Below are positions 63,398 to 64,000 of a DNA stretch of 64,000 nucleotides, one piece after another (positions within the stretch are counted from its first letter, which is position 1; each line of letters opens with the position of its first letter). The stretch lies in the NCBI RefSeq assembly GCF_003443655.1, contig NZ_CP031941.1, positions 801,501 through 865,500 on the forward strand, read 5' to 3'. The notes beneath the pieces are model-generated. The model did no database searches and had not been told where the DNA came from. It was given only the letters and a program-made list of their open reading frames with translations. The translations under genes were made by a program, and so were the position numbers. The DNA is from Nostoc sphaeroides (GTDB lineage Bacteria; Cyanobacteriota; Cyanobacteriia; Cyanobacteriales; Nostocaceae).

Positions 63398-63601
63398 AGT
63401 CTCAGTTTTCAAAAGACCCTAAGTATTTAAATACAACCTGTACGACTGTGGGTATTGGCTTTTTTGATTTTACGTATAAGCTAAACGCAGACCAATCCTA
63501 CATTGAGAATGTGGCTGATTTTATTATTCCCAACTTCGATGGGATTGTTCACACTTTGATAGATGTTATTGCCATTACCCAGGAGCCGTATACAAGTCAT
63601 T

Positions 63602-64000
63602 ATGGATTTAGAAGCACAAATTCAATTGCTGATTGACAATGCACCCCGCGATGGTATAACACCAAATTTGATTGCAGCAATTGCTCCTGCCCTTAGAGCG
63701 ATCGCTCAAAAATTACGTCACTCCCAGTACTATATTCTCCAAAATTCAGAGTCAAGCTGGGTTTTAACTACATTGAGCAATCTTACTAATCCAGGATTGG
63801 AAAAGCGCGTTCTTTACGCTTTTCCTACCATACAGGATGTCTCTCTAATTTCCCCTGCTGGGCTTGACCCTCAAATGCTAGCTAAAATTATCCCTGTCAC
63901 CCATATTTTGTTCCAATTGGTGGCATTAGAACCCGTAGATAGCATCATTTTTTTGGAGACGCCGGGTAAGACCACTCATACCGTTGAAATTCGGCGAACT
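63602..64000 (+). CDS. Conserved-looking protein divergent from hetZ (partial)
   Basis: An open frame of 133 codons from ATG 63602 to the end of the window, beginning MDLEAQIQLLIDNAPRDGIT. It has no stop in the window, so the 3' end is missing. It reads as a soluble protein with a helical N-terminus and alternating strands. I do not recognise a named family. It is divergent from hetZ and shares its upstream region. Confidence 0.75.
   Translation, partial: MDLEAQIQLLIDNAPRDGITPNLIAAIAPALRAIAQKLRHSQYYILQNSESSWVLTTLSNLTNPGLEKRVLYAFPTIQDVSLISPAGLDPQMLAKIIPVTHILFQLVALEPVDSIIFLETPGKTTHTVEIRRT

Overview
The window looks like chromosomal DNA of a filamentous, heterocyst-forming cyanobacterium (Nostocaceae, Nostoc/Anabaena-like). 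Evidence: the HIP1 palindrome GCGATCGC is very frequent in and between genes; there is a psbI gene, a hetZ-patU heterocyst operon, cyanophycin genes (a CphA2-type synthetase and a cyanophycinase), a cyanobacteriochrome kinase, heptanucleotide tandem repeats (STRRs) and many small palindromic or MITE-like repeats. I see no tRNA or rRNA gene, CRISPR array, phage module or intact transposase.

Layout. 1-8 kb: EF-G paralogue, TPR protein, PsiE-like protein, a small helical protein with a hairpin over its ribosome-binding site, an exported methyltransferase, and a trpS-metF pair. 8-14.6 kb: a repeat-rich gap with a 5 x 21 bp tandem array, a frameshifted radical-SAM gene, two glycosyltransferase-like genes, DUF429 and DUF29 genes. 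14.6-21 kb: glgP, long repeat-filled gaps, a hexapeptide acyltransferase and psbI. 21-28 kb: an LptD-like outer-membrane protein, a small outer-membrane barrel and murJ. 28-38.7 kb: a four-GAF cyanobacteriochrome histidine kinase, pentapeptide protein, LCP protein, mannose-1-phosphate guanylyltransferase, YidD, an ABC1/UbiB-like kinase and an ABC-2 exporter pair. 38.7-47 kb: Rpn-family nuclease genes and fragments, a zinc-ribbon Ser/Thr kinase, alpha/beta hydrolase, bestrophin, VOC protein and a PD-(D/E)XK-TPR fusion. 47-51.7 kb: cphA2, a small conserved gene, cphB and a NADAR protein. 52-60.6 kb: TPR protein, phosphoribosyltransferase, family 4 uracil-DNA glycosylase, a multiply broken TM2-domain gene, a MazEF-like toxin-antitoxin pair, DUF4058 and a degenerate transglutaminase. 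61-64 kb: patU and hetZ (overlapping, minus strand), then a divergent gene that runs off the end.

Several genes fit together: hetZ-patU (heterocyst patterning), cphA2-cphB (nitrogen storage turnover), LptD-like/MurJ/LCP/ManC/glycosyltransferases (envelope and polysaccharide), and glgP (glycogen use). The strongest leads are the multi-chromophore cyanobacteriochrome kinase with readable DXCF and Cys-His motifs, a Shine-Dalgarno-masking hairpin, the PD-(D/E)XK-TPR fusion, a transglutaminase-fold protein that has lost its catalytic Cys and His, and a set of mobile repeats. One 112-bp repeat has a perfect 10-bp target duplication inside a TM2 gene, and repeats appear to supply the stop codons of four genes. 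All calls come from reading the sequence; no database search was run.
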